The notes below the pieces were generated by a model that searched no databases, had not been told where the DNA came from, and saw only the letters and a program-made list of their open reading frames with translations. Positions 48,351 to 57,313 of a stretch of DNA of 64,000 nt are shown in pieces. The stretch's first letter is position 1, and the number at the start of each line of letters is the position of its first letter. This stretch comes from Burkholderiales bacterium (GTDB lineage: Bacteria > Pseudomonadota > Gammaproteobacteria > Burkholderiales > Burkholderiaceae_D), in assembly GCA_016177875.1 (NCBI GenBank), contig JACOUL010000029.1, forward strand, positions 62,001-126,000. The letters run 5' to 3'. Both the position numbers and the translations under genes were made by a program.

Positions 48351-49772
48351 ATGTCTGAGAGTCTTACTACCGTCGCTTATCTAGGCGCGACCCTACTTTT
48401 CATTTTGAGCTTAGGCGGCTTGTCGCATCCCGAAACCGCGCGCCGCGGCAATTTGTACGGCATGATCGGCATGGCGATCGCCGTGCTGGCTACCGTGCTG
48501 GGACCGCACGTTACCTCGGCCGGCATTCCTTGGATTATCGGCGCCATGGTGGCCGGCGGCGCGATCGGCTTGTACGCGGCGCGCACCGTGCAAATGACGC
48601 AGATGCCGGAGCTGGTGGCGCTCATGCATAGCTTGGTCGGTTTGGCCGCTGCCTTGGTTGGTTATGCCAGCTACATCGATCCGGCGGCATCAAGCCATAT
48701 CACCGGCGCTGAAAAAGCGATTCATGAAATCGAAATCTATGTCGGCATCTTGATCGGCGTGATCACTTTCTCCGGTTCGCTCATCGCCTTCGGCAAGCTA
48801 TCGGCACGCATCGGCGGCAAACCTTTGCTGCTGCCGGGACGACATTTTCTGAACCTCGCGGGGCTCTTGATCGTGATTTATTTCGGCGTGCAATTCCTGC
48901 GTGCCGAATCGATTCAAGCCGGCATGACGCCTTTGATCGTGATGACCGTGATCGCCTTCCTGTTTGGCATTCACATGGTGATGGCGATCGGCGGCGCCGA
49001 TATGCCGGTGGTGGTGTCGATGTTGAACAGCTACTCCGGCTGGGCAGCGGCGGCGACCGGCTTCATGCTGAATAACGATTTGCTGATTGTAACCGGCGCG
49101 CTGGTGGGATCAAGCGGCGCCATCCTGTCTTACATCATGTGCCGCGCGATGAACCGCAATTTCATCAGCGTGATCGCCGGTGGCTTCGGCACCGGCGGCG
49201 GCAAGCCGGCGGCAGCCAAGGGCGAAGCGCAGCCGGCCGGTGAAGTAGTGTCGGTCAGTGCCGTGGAGACGGCAGAACTTTTGCGCGAAGCGAAGAACGT
49301 GATCATCGTTCCCGGCTACGGCATGGCAGTGGCGCAGGCGCAGCACACCGTGTATGAAATCACCCAGCACTTGCGCGAGAAAGGCGTGAACGTGCGCTTC
49401 GGCATTCATCCGGTGGCGGGACGCATGCCCGGCCACATGAATGTGCTCTTGGCCGAAGCCAAGGTCCCTTACGACATCGTGATGGAGATGGATGAAATCA
49501 ATGAAGACTTCCCGGATACCGATGTGGCGATGGTGATCGGCGCTAATGACATCGTGAATCCTTCTGCTGCTGAAGATCCCACCAGTCCGATCGCCGGCAT
49601 GCCGGTGCTGGAAGTGTGGAAAGCCAAGACTTCCATCGTGATGAAGCGCAGCATGGCGTCCGGTTATGCGGGCGTGGACAATCCGCTCTTCTACAAAGAA
49701 AACAACCGCATGCTGTTCGGCGATGCGAAGAAGATGCTGGATGAAGTGCTGGTGGCGTTGAAGGGCAGCTGA
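48351..49772 (+). CDS. pntB: NAD(P) transhydrogenase subunit beta
   Basis: A 473-aa protein with about eight to nine membrane helices and a C-terminal NADP-binding domain III ([72 protein letters not shown]). Full length. Its last 64 bases recur almost exactly at 51421-51484, after an inserted gene islet; the two copies encode ends ALKGS and ALKAA. Confidence 0.95.
   Translation: MSESLTTVAYLGATLLFILSLGGLSHPETARRGNLYGMIGMAIAVLATVLGPHVTSAGIPWIIGAMVAGGAIGLYAARTVQMTQMPELVALMHSLVGLAAALVGYASYIDPAASSHITGAEKAIHEIEIYVGILIGVITFSGSLIAFGKLSARIGGKPLLLPGRHFLNLAGLLIVIYFGVQFLRAESIQAGMTPLIVMTVIAFLFGIHMVMAIGGADMPVVVSMLNSYSGWAAAATGFMLNNDLLIVTGALVGSSGAILSYIMCRAMNRNFISVIAGGFGTGGGKPAAAKGEAQPAGEVVSVSAVETAELLREAKNVIIVPGYGMAVAQAQHTVYEITQHLREKGVNVRFGIHPVAGRMPGHMNVLLAEAKVPYDIVMEMDEINEDFPDTDVAMVIGANDIVNPSAAEDPTSPIAGMPVLEVWKAKTSIVMKRSMASGYAGVDNPLFYKENNRMLFGDAKKMLDEVLVALKGS
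49709..49772 (+). repeat. Direct repeat copy 1: 3' end of pntB
   Basis: The segment 49715-49756 (42 bp) is identical to 51427-51468, and similarity extends on both sides through the stop codon. It forms the left end of a 1.7-kb islet. Confidence 0.9.
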
Positions 49773-49790
49773 TTTTCAGCATGGACGTGA

Positions 49791-49822
49791 ATAAAAAAGC
49801 CGCGCTTGCGCGGCTTTTTTAT
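49791..49822. terminator. Terminator after pntB
   Basis: ATAAAAAAGCCGCGC, loop TT, GCGCGGCTTTTTTAT. Strong and symmetrical. Confidence 0.93.
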
Positions 49823-50011
49823 TGGGCTATTTTTTGCGGGAGTTGGATGCATGGTATCGGCTCGTGAGCGTTTGGTGGCCTGTTACAATTTGTTTTCAAT
49901 CGACTTTTTTTGCGACACGAATATGCGAGGACCTGTGCCGGCATTGGCTGTTCATCATGTGACAGGGCTTATGCATCATGGTTTGTCGTGTACATCACGT
50001 TGAGCCTCATA

Positions 50012-50611
50012 ATGAAGCGCAGTCTCATACACCTACTGTTTTGTACGTTGCTCTTCATCGGAGGGAACCTAGTGCATTCAGCGCAACCAGAAAGGCCTCG
50101 GGGAGTCGTGCCCTCATATGTGACCGACAAGAGCATCATCTTGTGTAAAAGCGCGCCATCAATCGAAAACACATATGAGATCCGCCTGACCATCTTCTTT
50201 GCAGTAAATGGAAAGAAGAGCTTTGAGCTAAGAGTCCCTCCCAATGCAGTAGTAGCACAAGATCTTGCCGCACTTATTCTGCAGCAAGGGGGTCAAATAT
50301 CACGTCAGAATTGCTCCGATTTCACGGTTACTTTCACGCACTTTGACAAGAGCAAGAAGGAAAAAGACAGTTGGGTCCTTGGTGATCGGGCAGCATGGGA
50401 AAATTTTCGTACATCCCTACATTCGTCCTGGTTGCGAACAGAGTTGAAACCAGGCGTATCTTTTACTGGACAGCCACTTCTCCGACTCAAACAGGAGTTG
50501 TCTGGCGAAGTCATTCGTCTTCAGAATATCGACGGTGAAAACCTTCAACACGCGCTGCAGAGACTGGTTCAGGAGTGCGAGTCCGATGGGGGGTACATCC
50601 TTGTGCAGTGA
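50012..50611 (+). CDS. Hypothetical exported protein
   Basis: A 199-aa protein that I do not recognise. It has a signal peptide (MKRSLIHLLFCTLLFIGG followed by NLVHSAQP) and two cysteines in the mature part (ILCKSAP, QNCSDF) that could form a disulfide, plus CESDGGY at the end. Codon use is less biased than in pntB. It lies within the islet bounded by the pntB repeats. The frame is open from 49910, but the signal peptide fixes the start at 50012. Confidence 0.65.
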   Translation: MKRSLIHLLFCTLLFIGGNLVHSAQPERPRGVVPSYVTDKSIILCKSAPSIENTYEIRLTIFFAVNGKKSFELRVPPNAVVAQDLAALILQQGGQISRQNCSDFTVTFTHFDKSKKEKDSWVLGDRAAWENFRTSLHSSWLRTELKPGVSFTGQPLLRLKQELSGEVIRLQNIDGENLQHALQRLVQECESDGGYILVQ

Positions 50612-50673
50612 ACTCGCCGTGGCTGAATACTCTAGCGATTGGCATCTACAGGCCCGCCAGCCATCCCGCAGAA

Positions 50674-51087
50674 TCAACGCGCAGCCTTGCCAAAGGGATT
50701 AAACAGCTCGACGCCCAGCGTTTTGAAATCCGCCACGTTGCGCGTGACAACAGTCAGACCATGAACTCGCGCGCTTGCAGCAATCATCGCGTCTTCGTAT
50801 AGCGTATCGGACTTTCCATGCATCAGCTGAGCCCAGTTTCTGAACGCGGCGGCATCCATCGCCAGCACGTTATAAGTCGACGCAAGCAGGTCAAGCCACT
50901 GTTCAATCTCTGCGGCCTTCCCTGGGTCTTGCTCCCGAGTCAGTTCAATACCAGCCTGAATCTCTCCGATGGTCACTGCCGATACGAAGAGATGCGCATC
51001 ATCTACCGACTCCAGCCACGCTACGACGCCTCCGTGCGGCTTCGGCTTGCGCAACTCTGAAACTATGTTTGTATCCAGCAGGTACAT
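50674..51087 (-). CDS. PIN-domain toxin (VapC/FitB-like)
   Basis: A 137-aa PIN-domain ribonuclease. The acidic residues are D5 in MYLLDTNIVSELRKP, the glutamate in VTIGEIQAGIE, and the aspartates in TLYEDAMIAASARVHG and TRNVADFKTLG. The sequence looks like FitB-type VapC toxins. It follows its antitoxin gene after 5 bp. Confidence 0.9.
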   Translation of the reverse strand: MYLLDTNIVSELRKPKPHGGVVAWLESVDDAHLFVSAVTIGEIQAGIELTREQDPGKAAEIEQWLDLLASTYNVLAMDAAAFRNWAQLMHGKSDTLYEDAMIAASARVHGLTVVTRNVADFKTLGVELFNPFGKAAR

Positions 51088-51092
51088 ATGAT

Positions 51093-51350
51093 TTAGCGCA
51101 GAGCGTCAATTTTCCGGCGCTTCGCGTGGCCTCGCTGCGGAATGACTAATTCAGTTCGGGCCGCATTCGACAGCAAGAGTTGCTTCAGCGAGGGCCTGGC
51201 GGCAGATTGCAAGCGCCGCCATTCCTGTACGGGCACTAGCACGGCAGCTTCAGCCCCGCGCTTGGTCACCATCTGCGGTCCCTCGGAAAGGCACGCCTCA
51301 AGGAACTCACAGAATCTTGCTTTAGCATCTTGAATGGGCCAGGCATGCAT
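51093..51350 (-). CDS. Phd/YefM-type antitoxin
   Basis: An 85-aa protein: MHAWPIQDAKARFCEFLEA, then GPQMVTKRGAEAAVLVPVQEWRRL. These are the Phd/YefM DNA-binding landmarks; the C-terminal tail (LLLSNAARTELVIPQRG, then a basic end) should bind the PIN toxin. It probably autorepresses through the palindrome at 51365-51386. Confidence 0.87.
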   Translation of the reverse strand: MHAWPIQDAKARFCEFLEACLSEGPQMVTKRGAEAAVLVPVQEWRRLQSAARPSLKQLLLSNAARTELVIPQRGHAKRRKIDALR

Positions 51351-51364
51351 ATTTTGCTCCGAAA

Positions 51365-51386
51365 AGACTAGTTATATGACTAGTCT
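51365..51386. promoter_or_regulatory. Operator-like palindrome of the PIN toxin-antitoxin operon
   Basis: AGACTAGT, centre TATATG, ACTAGTCT: perfect 8-bp arms 14 bp upstream of the antitoxin ATG on the minus strand. Confidence 0.7.
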
Positions 51387-51420
51387 ACAAAATCCAGTGG
51401 TGACTGTCAAATTGCGTCGG

Positions 51421-51484
51421 CATGCCGTTCGGCGATGCGAAGAAGATGCTGGATGAAGTGCTGGTGGCCTTGAAAGCCGCTTGA
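51421..51484 (+). pseudogene. Direct repeat copy 2: remnant of pntB 3' end
   Basis: It reads [20 protein letters not shown] then stop, against the pntB end [20 protein letters not shown]. The 42 bp from 51427 to 51468 are identical to pntB. Sequence upstream of 51421 is unrelated to pntB. It is followed by its own terminator, so it may be the original pntB tail pushed away by an insertion. Confidence 0.88.
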
Positions 51485-51506
51485 TCAGCTGAGCGAAAGC
51501 CACAAC

Positions 51507-51545
51507 AAAAAAGCCGCGGAATCCTTACCGCGGCTTTTTGTTTTT
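51507..51545. terminator. Terminator after pntB remnant
   Basis: AAAAAGCCGCGG, 8-nt loop, CCGCGGCTTTTT. It resembles the terminator at 49791 in stem composition and may also end the converging small membrane gene. Confidence 0.9.
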
Positions 51546-51554
51546 CGAGGCAGG

Positions 51555-51896
51555 CTATTTTTTTTTTGCCAGGCATACGATGCCGGATAAAACCGAAAGC
51601 AAGGCAAAAGCCATCGCCCCTTCGCTGCCCTCAATATCGGGCAGCGTGACGACCGGTTGAACGGTGAATCGCGGTGGCGCGATATCCAAACCGCGCCCGG
51701 TAATTCTCATGAATCCCCCGGCGGGATTACTTTCCAGGGGCTGAGCAATATCGTCGGCGCTTTTGGCAAGAATGATTTCTTCAAAGCCGAGATCCACGGT
51801 GGCGGGTGAAAAGCTAGGCAGACCGGTAAATAGGAATAGCAAGACAAGCGCCGATAGGACAAGCGTGCCCGGCAAAAGGCTTTTTAACTTACTCAA
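51555..51896 (-). CDS. Small exported protein with C-terminal membrane anchor
   Basis: A 113-aa protein I do not recognise. A TTG start at 51896 has AGGAGAACA upstream and gives MSKLKSLLPGTLVLSALVLL, a signal-anchor or signal peptide. About 65 polar residues follow. The end is a hydrophobic stretch AMAFALLSVLSGIVCLA followed by KKK, an arrangement like C-terminal sorting signals (PEP-CTERM-type) though no PEP motif is present. It is divergent from the radical SAM gene. The open frame extends to 51929 without a better start. Confidence 0.6.
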   Translation of the reverse strand: MSKLKSLLPGTLVLSALVLLFLFTGLPSFSPATVDLGFEEIILAKSADDIAQPLESNPAGGFMRITGRGLDIAPPRFTVQPVVTLPDIEGSEGAMAFALLSVLSGIVCLAKKK

Positions 51897-52320
51897 TTGT
51901 TCTCCTAAAAAATAAAGGCGCCATCGCACCCATGTCGTGCAATGGAGAAATAAGGAAGGCGTTCGTATGAGGGGCGTCAGGAAATGCTCATCGCCGCAAT
52001 AGGAGAGGCGATGAGGTCAAATTGTTCGCGGTTTGCGCGTGGCAATGTGGGGTAGGGTTGAGAAACGTCAAGCGGTGAGAGACTTCAAGGGCTGGTGGTG
52101 GAGATGGCATTCAATTTTTTGACGCGGTTTTTGATTTGCCCAATTGAAAAAATGTCGCTGATACGTAACCTGTAACTCAGCGGCGTTATAGATTCAGCCG
52201 ACCTGCGCAACCGAAAGGTTTTCTTGATCGAGATTATGGACTTCTCGTGCGGAAAGTCCCACCATCCCCGGCTTTTAACGCCTTCCTGCCGCGAGGTCAT
52301 GGGAATGAAGGAGCATGTCC
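51897..52320. other. Long divergent intergenic region
   Basis: About 420 bp between the leftward small protein and the rightward radical SAM gene. It holds a hairpin at 51987-52015. I see no convincing gene; a 91-codon minus-strand frame (52085-52360) and a 44-codon plus-strand frame (52236-52370) lack support. Confidence 0.5.
51987..52015. promoter_or_regulatory. Inverted repeat in divergent region
   Basis: CTCATCGCC and GGCGATGAG are perfect 9-bp arms around an 11-nt centre. No T-run follows; a regulator site or an RNA hairpin in the leader is possible. Confidence 0.4.
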
Positions 52321-53499
52321 ATGGAATCCCACACCATACAATTCCATCAGCGCCGTCCATCGGCGCCTAGCATTGCCGATGCTACCGTTGCGCCCATCGT
52401 CGGCAGCCGGGTCGAATTACAGCTGTTGACGACCCTGCGCTGCAACCTGAAGTGCACGTATTGCTCGATCGCCGAAGGCGACGTGCGCGATTCGCAGGGC
52501 GACGTCACTTACAGTTTCGATGAGCTCGAGCGTTTCGTCGATACGCATTTGAAGGGCTATGACGTCTACGTAACTTTCTACGGCGGCGAACCTACCTTGA
52601 ATCTCGATTTCATGACCGCAGTAATGCAGCGTTTCCCGCTGTTTCGCTATCAATTGCAAACCAACGGCACCTTGCTGGACGATGTGCCGGAAGCGATTTT
52701 GGCGCGGTTGTCGAATATCCTGGTTTCCATCGATGGGGGCGAGCGGATCACGGACGGTTATCGCGGCCGCGGGATTTATCGCCAAGTGCTTAAGAACGTC
52801 GACAAGATCCGCGACAAGCTTGCGGGAACGCTGACTGCGCGCGTTACCTGGAGCGACGCCGGCACGACTTTCGAAGAGCTCGACGCTCTGGCCGGCAGCT
52901 TCGACTATGTGTATTTTCAATTTGTCGCCGGCAAAGCGTACGAACCCGAATCGATGGCGGTGCGCCGCGAAGTGTTGCGGCGTTTGATCGAGCGCTTTTT
53001 CGCCGGCGATGCTGCGCTATATCCGGTGATTCCGCTGATGGGAGTGGTGCGCAACAAACTCTTTCCCGAGCGCGCCAAGGAACTCTACGCAGGCATGACG
53101 CAATGCCGGGTTTCGACCCATATCTTGAATGTCATGCCGGACGGGAAAATCTATCCATGCCCGGACATGATGCATTTGCCCGAGATGCTGCAAGGCGATT
53201 TACGCGAGAACTGGCTGTCGCGCAGCCCCTTGCAACCGCATCCCGCCATGCCCTGCGAATCTTGCGAAGCGTTTGATTTTTGCCGGCGCAATTGCATGAA
53301 AAATCTTTACCTGGCGTACGTAAAAGGACAGGAAGAATATCGCATCAATGTCACCGATCCGATTTGCGATTTGATCCGTTTCATCGGGCAGGAAGTCGAT
53401 CGCTACGACCTGAACGGCTGGTACGGCGCGCTCGCCTTGCCGGCGCAAAAAGAATTGCGCGATGCAGAGGTGTACGAGTATGTCGAGATTATGCCTTAG
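52321..53499 (+). CDS. Radical SAM/SPASM-domain protein
   Basis: A protein of 392 aa. The radical SAM cluster motif is TLRCNLKCTYCSIAEG (CxxxCxxC) near residue 45, and VTFYGGEPTLNLDF is the usual GGEP segment. A C-terminal cysteine-rich region resembles SPASM auxiliary clusters: MTQCRVSTHILNVMPDGKIYPCPD, seen as QCRVS and KIYPCPDMM, then CESCEAFDFCRRNCMKN. SPASM enzymes usually modify peptides or mature other enzymes. Its substrate is unknown; the divergent small exported protein is one candidate. ATG 52321 is 7 nt after AAGGAG; an ATG at 52315 is too close to it. Confidence 0.87.
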   Translation: MESHTIQFHQRRPSAPSIADATVAPIVGSRVELQLLTTLRCNLKCTYCSIAEGDVRDSQGDVTYSFDELERFVDTHLKGYDVYVTFYGGEPTLNLDFMTAVMQRFPLFRYQLQTNGTLLDDVPEAILARLSNILVSIDGGERITDGYRGRGIYRQVLKNVDKIRDKLAGTLTARVTWSDAGTTFEELDALAGSFDYVYFQFVAGKAYEPESMAVRREVLRRLIERFFAGDAALYPVIPLMGVVRNKLFPERAKELYAGMTQCRVSTHILNVMPDGKIYPCPDMMHLPEMLQGDLRENWLSRSPLQPHPAMPCESCEAFDFCRRNCMKNLYLAYVKGQEEYRINVTDPICDLIRFIGQEVDRYDLNGWYGALALPAQKELRDAEVYEYVEIMP

Positions 53500-53553
53500 C
53501 GCGCCTTACGGAATGGCGATGGCAAGGCGCGCAACGCGGCAAGCGGCATCCCG

Positions 53554-54690
53554 TTAGGTGTTCTTAGCAATCAAATCCAGCGCCTTAGCCAAATTCTCCA
53601 CAGTGCGCTCCGGATTGTGCAGCTTCTCCAGCCCAAATAACCCGACGCGGAAAGTACGGAAATCCGTCCCTTCATCACATTGCAGCGGCACGCCGGTCGC
53701 CGTCTGCAAACCGACCGCGAGAAATTTTTTGCCGTTCTGAATATCCGGATCGGTGGTGTAGCTCACCACCACGCCGGGCGCTTTGAAGCCTTCGGCGGCG
53801 ACGCTGGGAAAGCCGCGTGATTCCAGCAGTTCGCGGACTTGCCTGCCCAGCACTTGCTGCTCCAGCATCACGCGCGCAAAGCCGTAGTTCTCCGTTTCCT
53901 GCATGACGTCGCGCAGGCCGGTCAGCGCATCGGTGGGCATGGTGGCGTGATACATGTGGCCGCCTTTTTCATAGGTCTCCATGATCTGCAGCCACTTCTT
54001 CAAGTCGCAGGCAAAGCTGCTGCTGGTCGTCTCTTCGATGCGTTCACGCGCGCGCGTACTTAATGCCACCAAGGCGCAGCAAGGCGAACCGCTCCAGCAT
54101 TTTTGCGGCGCGCTCAACAGCACGTCCACCAGCTTGTCGCCCATGTCGACCCAGACACAACCCGACGCAACGCAATCGAGCACGAACAAGCCGCCCACTT
54201 CGCGCACCGCTTCGCCGACCGCTTTCAAATAACTGTCGGGAAGAATCATGCCGGATGCGGTTTCCACATGCGGGGCAAATACCACGTCGGGCTTTTCGGC
54301 GAGGATGGCGGCGACGACTTCATCGATCGGCGGCGGTGCCCACGGCGCTTGCGCGCCTTGCGCCACTTGCCGTGCTTTGAGCACGATGCTGGACGATGGA
54401 ATATTGCCCATCTCGAAAATTTGCGACCAGCGGTAGCTGAACCAGCCGTTGCGGATCACCAGGCATTTTTTTCCGGTGGCGAATTGGCGGACCACTGCTT
54501 CCATGCCGAAGGTGCCGCTGCCGGGCACGACGATGGCGCTGTGAGCGTTATGTACCGATTTGAATATGCGCGAGATGTCGCGCATCACGCCTTGAAAGCG
54601 TTGCGACATGTGATTCAGTGCGCGGTCGGTGTACACCACCGAATATTCAAGCAGACCTTTAGGGTCGGGATGAGGAAGCAGGGCTGGCAT
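53554..54690 (-). CDS. Class V aminotransferase (alanine-glyoxylate type)
   Basis: A 378-aa PLP enzyme of fold type I. IVVPGSGTFGMEAVVRQF is the phosphate-binding turn, FVLDCVASGCVWVDMGDK carries the PLP aspartate, and the Schiff-base lysine is in LLSAPQKCWSGSPC. Members transfer amino groups between alanine, serine or 2-aminoethylphosphonate-like donors and glyoxylate or pyruvate. The exact substrate is not clear. It converges on the radical SAM gene. Confidence 0.87.
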   Translation of the reverse strand: MPALLPHPDPKGLLEYSVVYTDRALNHMSQRFQGVMRDISRIFKSVHNAHSAIVVPGSGTFGMEAVVRQFATGKKCLVIRNGWFSYRWSQIFEMGNIPSSSIVLKARQVAQGAQAPWAPPPIDEVVAAILAEKPDVVFAPHVETASGMILPDSYLKAVGEAVREVGGLFVLDCVASGCVWVDMGDKLVDVLLSAPQKCWSGSPCCALVALSTRARERIEETTSSSFACDLKKWLQIMETYEKGGHMYHATMPTDALTGLRDVMQETENYGFARVMLEQQVLGRQVRELLESRGFPSVAAEGFKAPGVVVSYTTDPDIQNGKKFLAVGLQTATGVPLQCDEGTDFRTFRVGLFGLEKLHNPERTVENLAKALDLIAKNT

Positions 54691-54829
54691 GAAAGTCTCC
54701 CGTTATCTATTTACTGAGCAATGTAAATAGCATAACGCCAGCCCGGGATAATGTGTCGAAAAACCGCAAGCGCCTGGCATGGCAGCGTTGCGCTGCCGCA
54801 CAAAAAAAATGAAAAACCGGAGCGGTCTT

Positions 54830-55966
54830 TTATCGCCAGCCGAACATCATTTGTTCAGCTAACAATTTCTTGGCGGGTTTGAGGACATCGAATACGCCAA
54901 GCGACAGGCCCAGCAAACTTTGCGAAACGGAACCTTGCGGCGCGCTCGCGAAAATGCGTGCCATGGCATCGGTGATCCGAATGGTGGCGGAACGATCGGC
55001 TTGCCGCGCCAGGGTAAATTCTTGCAGTACGTGCGGCCTTGCTTCGCGTGCCAGCAGTTGCGCCAGCATGAAGGCGTCGCGCAATCCCAGATTCAAACCT
55101 TGCCCGGCGACCGGATGCAAAGTTTGCGCGGCATTGCCGATCGCAACTGTTCTTGCTGAGGCGACGGGATGGGCGTTCAATCCCAACGGAAATGTATTGC
55201 GTTGCGAAACTTGCGTGAATTGTCCGAGGCGGTTGCCGAATGCATGTTGCAAAGCTTGCAGGAAAGCGGCGTCGGGCAAGGCGATCAGATGCGCGGTACT
55301 CTCCGGCCGAGCACACCACACCAAGGCGTAGCCCTCGTCTTGCGGCAAGAGCGCGAGCGGTCCTTCGTCGGTGAAGCGTTCGTAGGCGCGATGAGCGATC
55401 GGTTGACTGGTTTTGACGTGCGCGACGATGGCGATTTGATCGTAGTCGCGGCGCAGGGTCTTGGCGGTTTGTTCGGCGAAGACGCCGCCTTCCGCTTGCA
55501 CGACGATGTCGGCAGTGAGCGTGCCTTGGTCGACCAATTGCAATGTGACTGCATCGTCGGATTCAGTGCTGGCGGCTACTTGCGCCGGCCGTATCATTTT
55601 TACGCCGCTGCTGTATGCGGCATCGGACAGCGCGGTGAGCAAGGCGCCGTAACGCGTGACATAACCGAGCGCGGGTAAATCGTACTCGGCGCGATCGATC
55701 ATCGTGCGTCCGAAATGGCCGCGGCGCGAGACGTGGATTTGATGAATCGGGTCGGCTACGCGCGGCCAGGCTTGCATGTCGGCCAGGATTTGGCGGCTGC
55801 CGTACGAGAGCGCAATCGAGCGCGGGTCTTGCACGACTTGGTCGAGCGTTTTGGCGTCGATCAAGGCAATGCGTTCCGGCGGATGGCCGCGCTTGACCAG
55901 CAAGGTCGCCAAGGCAAGGCCAACCGGCCCGGCGCCGCAAATCGCGATATCGAAATCGGTTGCCAT
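54830..55966 (-). CDS. UbiH/UbiF-family FAD monooxygenase
   Basis: A 378-aa flavoprotein hydroxylase. DIAICGAGPVGLALATLLVKRG is the dinucleotide motif, the second FAD motif is TVAIGNAAQTLHPVAGQGLNLGLRDA (in part NAAQTLHPVAGQGLNLG), and DPRSIALSYGSRQIL is typical of ubiquinone hydroxylases. It probably hydroxylates the quinone ring in ubiquinone synthesis. It follows pepP after 6 bp, as ubiH does in E. coli. Confidence 0.88.
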   Translation of the reverse strand: MATDFDIAICGAGPVGLALATLLVKRGHPPERIALIDAKTLDQVVQDPRSIALSYGSRQILADMQAWPRVADPIHQIHVSRRGHFGRTMIDRAEYDLPALGYVTRYGALLTALSDAAYSSGVKMIRPAQVAASTESDDAVTLQLVDQGTLTADIVVQAEGGVFAEQTAKTLRRDYDQIAIVAHVKTSQPIAHRAYERFTDEGPLALLPQDEGYALVWCARPESTAHLIALPDAAFLQALQHAFGNRLGQFTQVSQRNTFPLGLNAHPVASARTVAIGNAAQTLHPVAGQGLNLGLRDAFMLAQLLAREARPHVLQEFTLARQADRSATIRITDAMARIFASAPQGSVSQSLLGLSLGVFDVLKPAKKLLAEQMMFGWR

Positions 55967-55972
55967 TGCGGA

Positions 55973-57313
55973 TTAGGCTTGCCGCATGACCGCTTCGATC
56001 TCATCCACGGTCTTGGGTGCGGCGTGGGTAAGGATTTCGCAGCCGCTGTCCGTCACCAGCGCATCGTCTTCGATGCGTATGCCGATGTGCCAGTATTTCT
56101 CGGGGATGCCTTCGGCGGGGCGGACATAAATACCGGGCTCGACGGTGGTGACCATGCCGGGCCGCAAAATGCGCCAGGGTTTTTCACCTTCGGCGGCCGC
56201 TTCGCTCAACTCGCGGTAGTTGCCGACGTCGTGCACATCCATGCCCATCCAATGGCCGGTGCGATGCATATAGAACTGGCGATAGTCGCCTTTGGTCATT
56301 ACGTCGTCGAGCGAACCTACTTTATTCGCATCCAGCAAACCGGTGTCGAGCATGCCTTGCGCCAGCACTTTGACCGCGGCATCGTGGCCGTCGATGAAAC
56401 GCTTGCCCGGCTTGGTTTCGGCGATGGCGGCGGCTTGCGCGGCCAACACGATTTCATACAATTCCTTTTGCGGGTCGGAGAATTTGCCATTGGCCGGATA
56501 CGTGCGCGTGATATCGGAAGCATAGCTGTCGAGCTCGCAGCCGGCATCGATCAATACCAAGTCGCCGTCTTTCAGCACGGCGTCGCCGGCGCGGTAATGC
56601 AGTACGCAGGCATTGGAGCCGGTGGCGACGATCGATGTGTATGCTGGAAATTGCGAACCGTGGCGGCGGAATTCATGCAGCAATTCCGCTTCGATTTCAT
56701 ATTCGCGCAAACCGGGCTTGGACATGCGCATGGCGCGTTCATGGGCACGTCCGGAAATGGTGGCGGCGCGGCGCATGATGGCGATCTCACCCTCGTCCTT
56801 GAACAGCCGCATCTCATCCAAAATCTGATGCACATCGTGCGTCGCCGCCGGTGCGGTGACACCGGCGCGCGCTTGCATACGCACGGCATTCAGCCATCCA
56901 TGCACGCGTGAATCAAGGCGCGTGTCGTTACCCAAGGCGTAGAAAATCGCGGGCGCGTCTGCCAAGAGTTTCGGCATTTCAGAATCGAGCGCACTGATCG
57001 GAAAAGCAGCATCGAAACCGAACGAGGTGCGCGCAGCGTCGGGACCAAAGCGATAACCATCCCAGATTTCGCGTTCCAGATTTTTTTCGCGGCAAAATAG
57101 GATGGCGCGCGTAGTCTTGCCGGCAATCAGCACGATCACCGCTTCCGGTTCGGTAAAGCCGGATAGGTAGTAAAAATAACTGTCGTGGCGATAAGGAAAA
57201 TCGGCGTCGCTATTGCGCGCCACTTCCGGCGCGGTGGGAATGATCGCCACGCCGCCGCCCATGGCTTGCATGCGTGACATGAGCAGCGCGCGCCTGGCAG
57301 CATAGGATTTCAT
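55973..57313 (-). CDS. pepP: Xaa-Pro aminopeptidase P
   Basis: A 446-aa M24B peptidase cutting N-terminal residues before proline. The dimetal ligands are in LVLIDAGCELDSYASDITRT, the histidine in MHRTGHWMGMDVHDVG, and the glutamates in TTVEPGIYV and RIEDDALVT. An N-terminal creatinase-like domain (about 1-170) is present. Its start overlaps murU by 4 bp. Confidence 0.94.
   Translation of the reverse strand: MKSYAARRALLMSRMQAMGGGVAIIPTAPEVARNSDADFPYRHDSYFYYLSGFTEPEAVIVLIAGKTTRAILFCREKNLEREIWDGYRFGPDAARTSFGFDAAFPISALDSEMPKLLADAPAIFYALGNDTRLDSRVHGWLNAVRMQARAGVTAPAATHDVHQILDEMRLFKDEGEIAIMRRAATISGRAHERAMRMSKPGLREYEIEAELLHEFRRHGSQFPAYTSIVATGSNACVLHYRAGDAVLKDGDLVLIDAGCELDSYASDITRTYPANGKFSDPQKELYEIVLAAQAAAIAETKPGKRFIDGHDAAVKVLAQGMLDTGLLDANKVGSLDDVMTKGDYRQFYMHRTGHWMGMDVHDVGNYRELSEAAAEGEKPWRILRPGMVTTVEPGIYVRPAEGIPEKYWHIGIRIEDDALVTDSGCEILTHAAPKTVDEIEAVMRQA

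Noticed and set aside
52085..52360. A 91-codon minus-strand frame upstream of the radical SAM gene
   Set aside because: It overlaps the radical SAM start, has no ribosome site and no family features.
52236..52370. A 44-codon plus-strand frame considered as a precursor peptide for the radical SAM enzyme
   Set aside because: It overlaps the radical SAM start out of frame, its ribosome site is poor and it lacks a leader/core pattern.
54781..54797. GGCAGCG-TTG-CGCTGCC hairpin as a terminator for the ubiH-like gene
   Set aside because: On the minus strand the T-run precedes the stem instead of following it, so it would not terminate that transcript.
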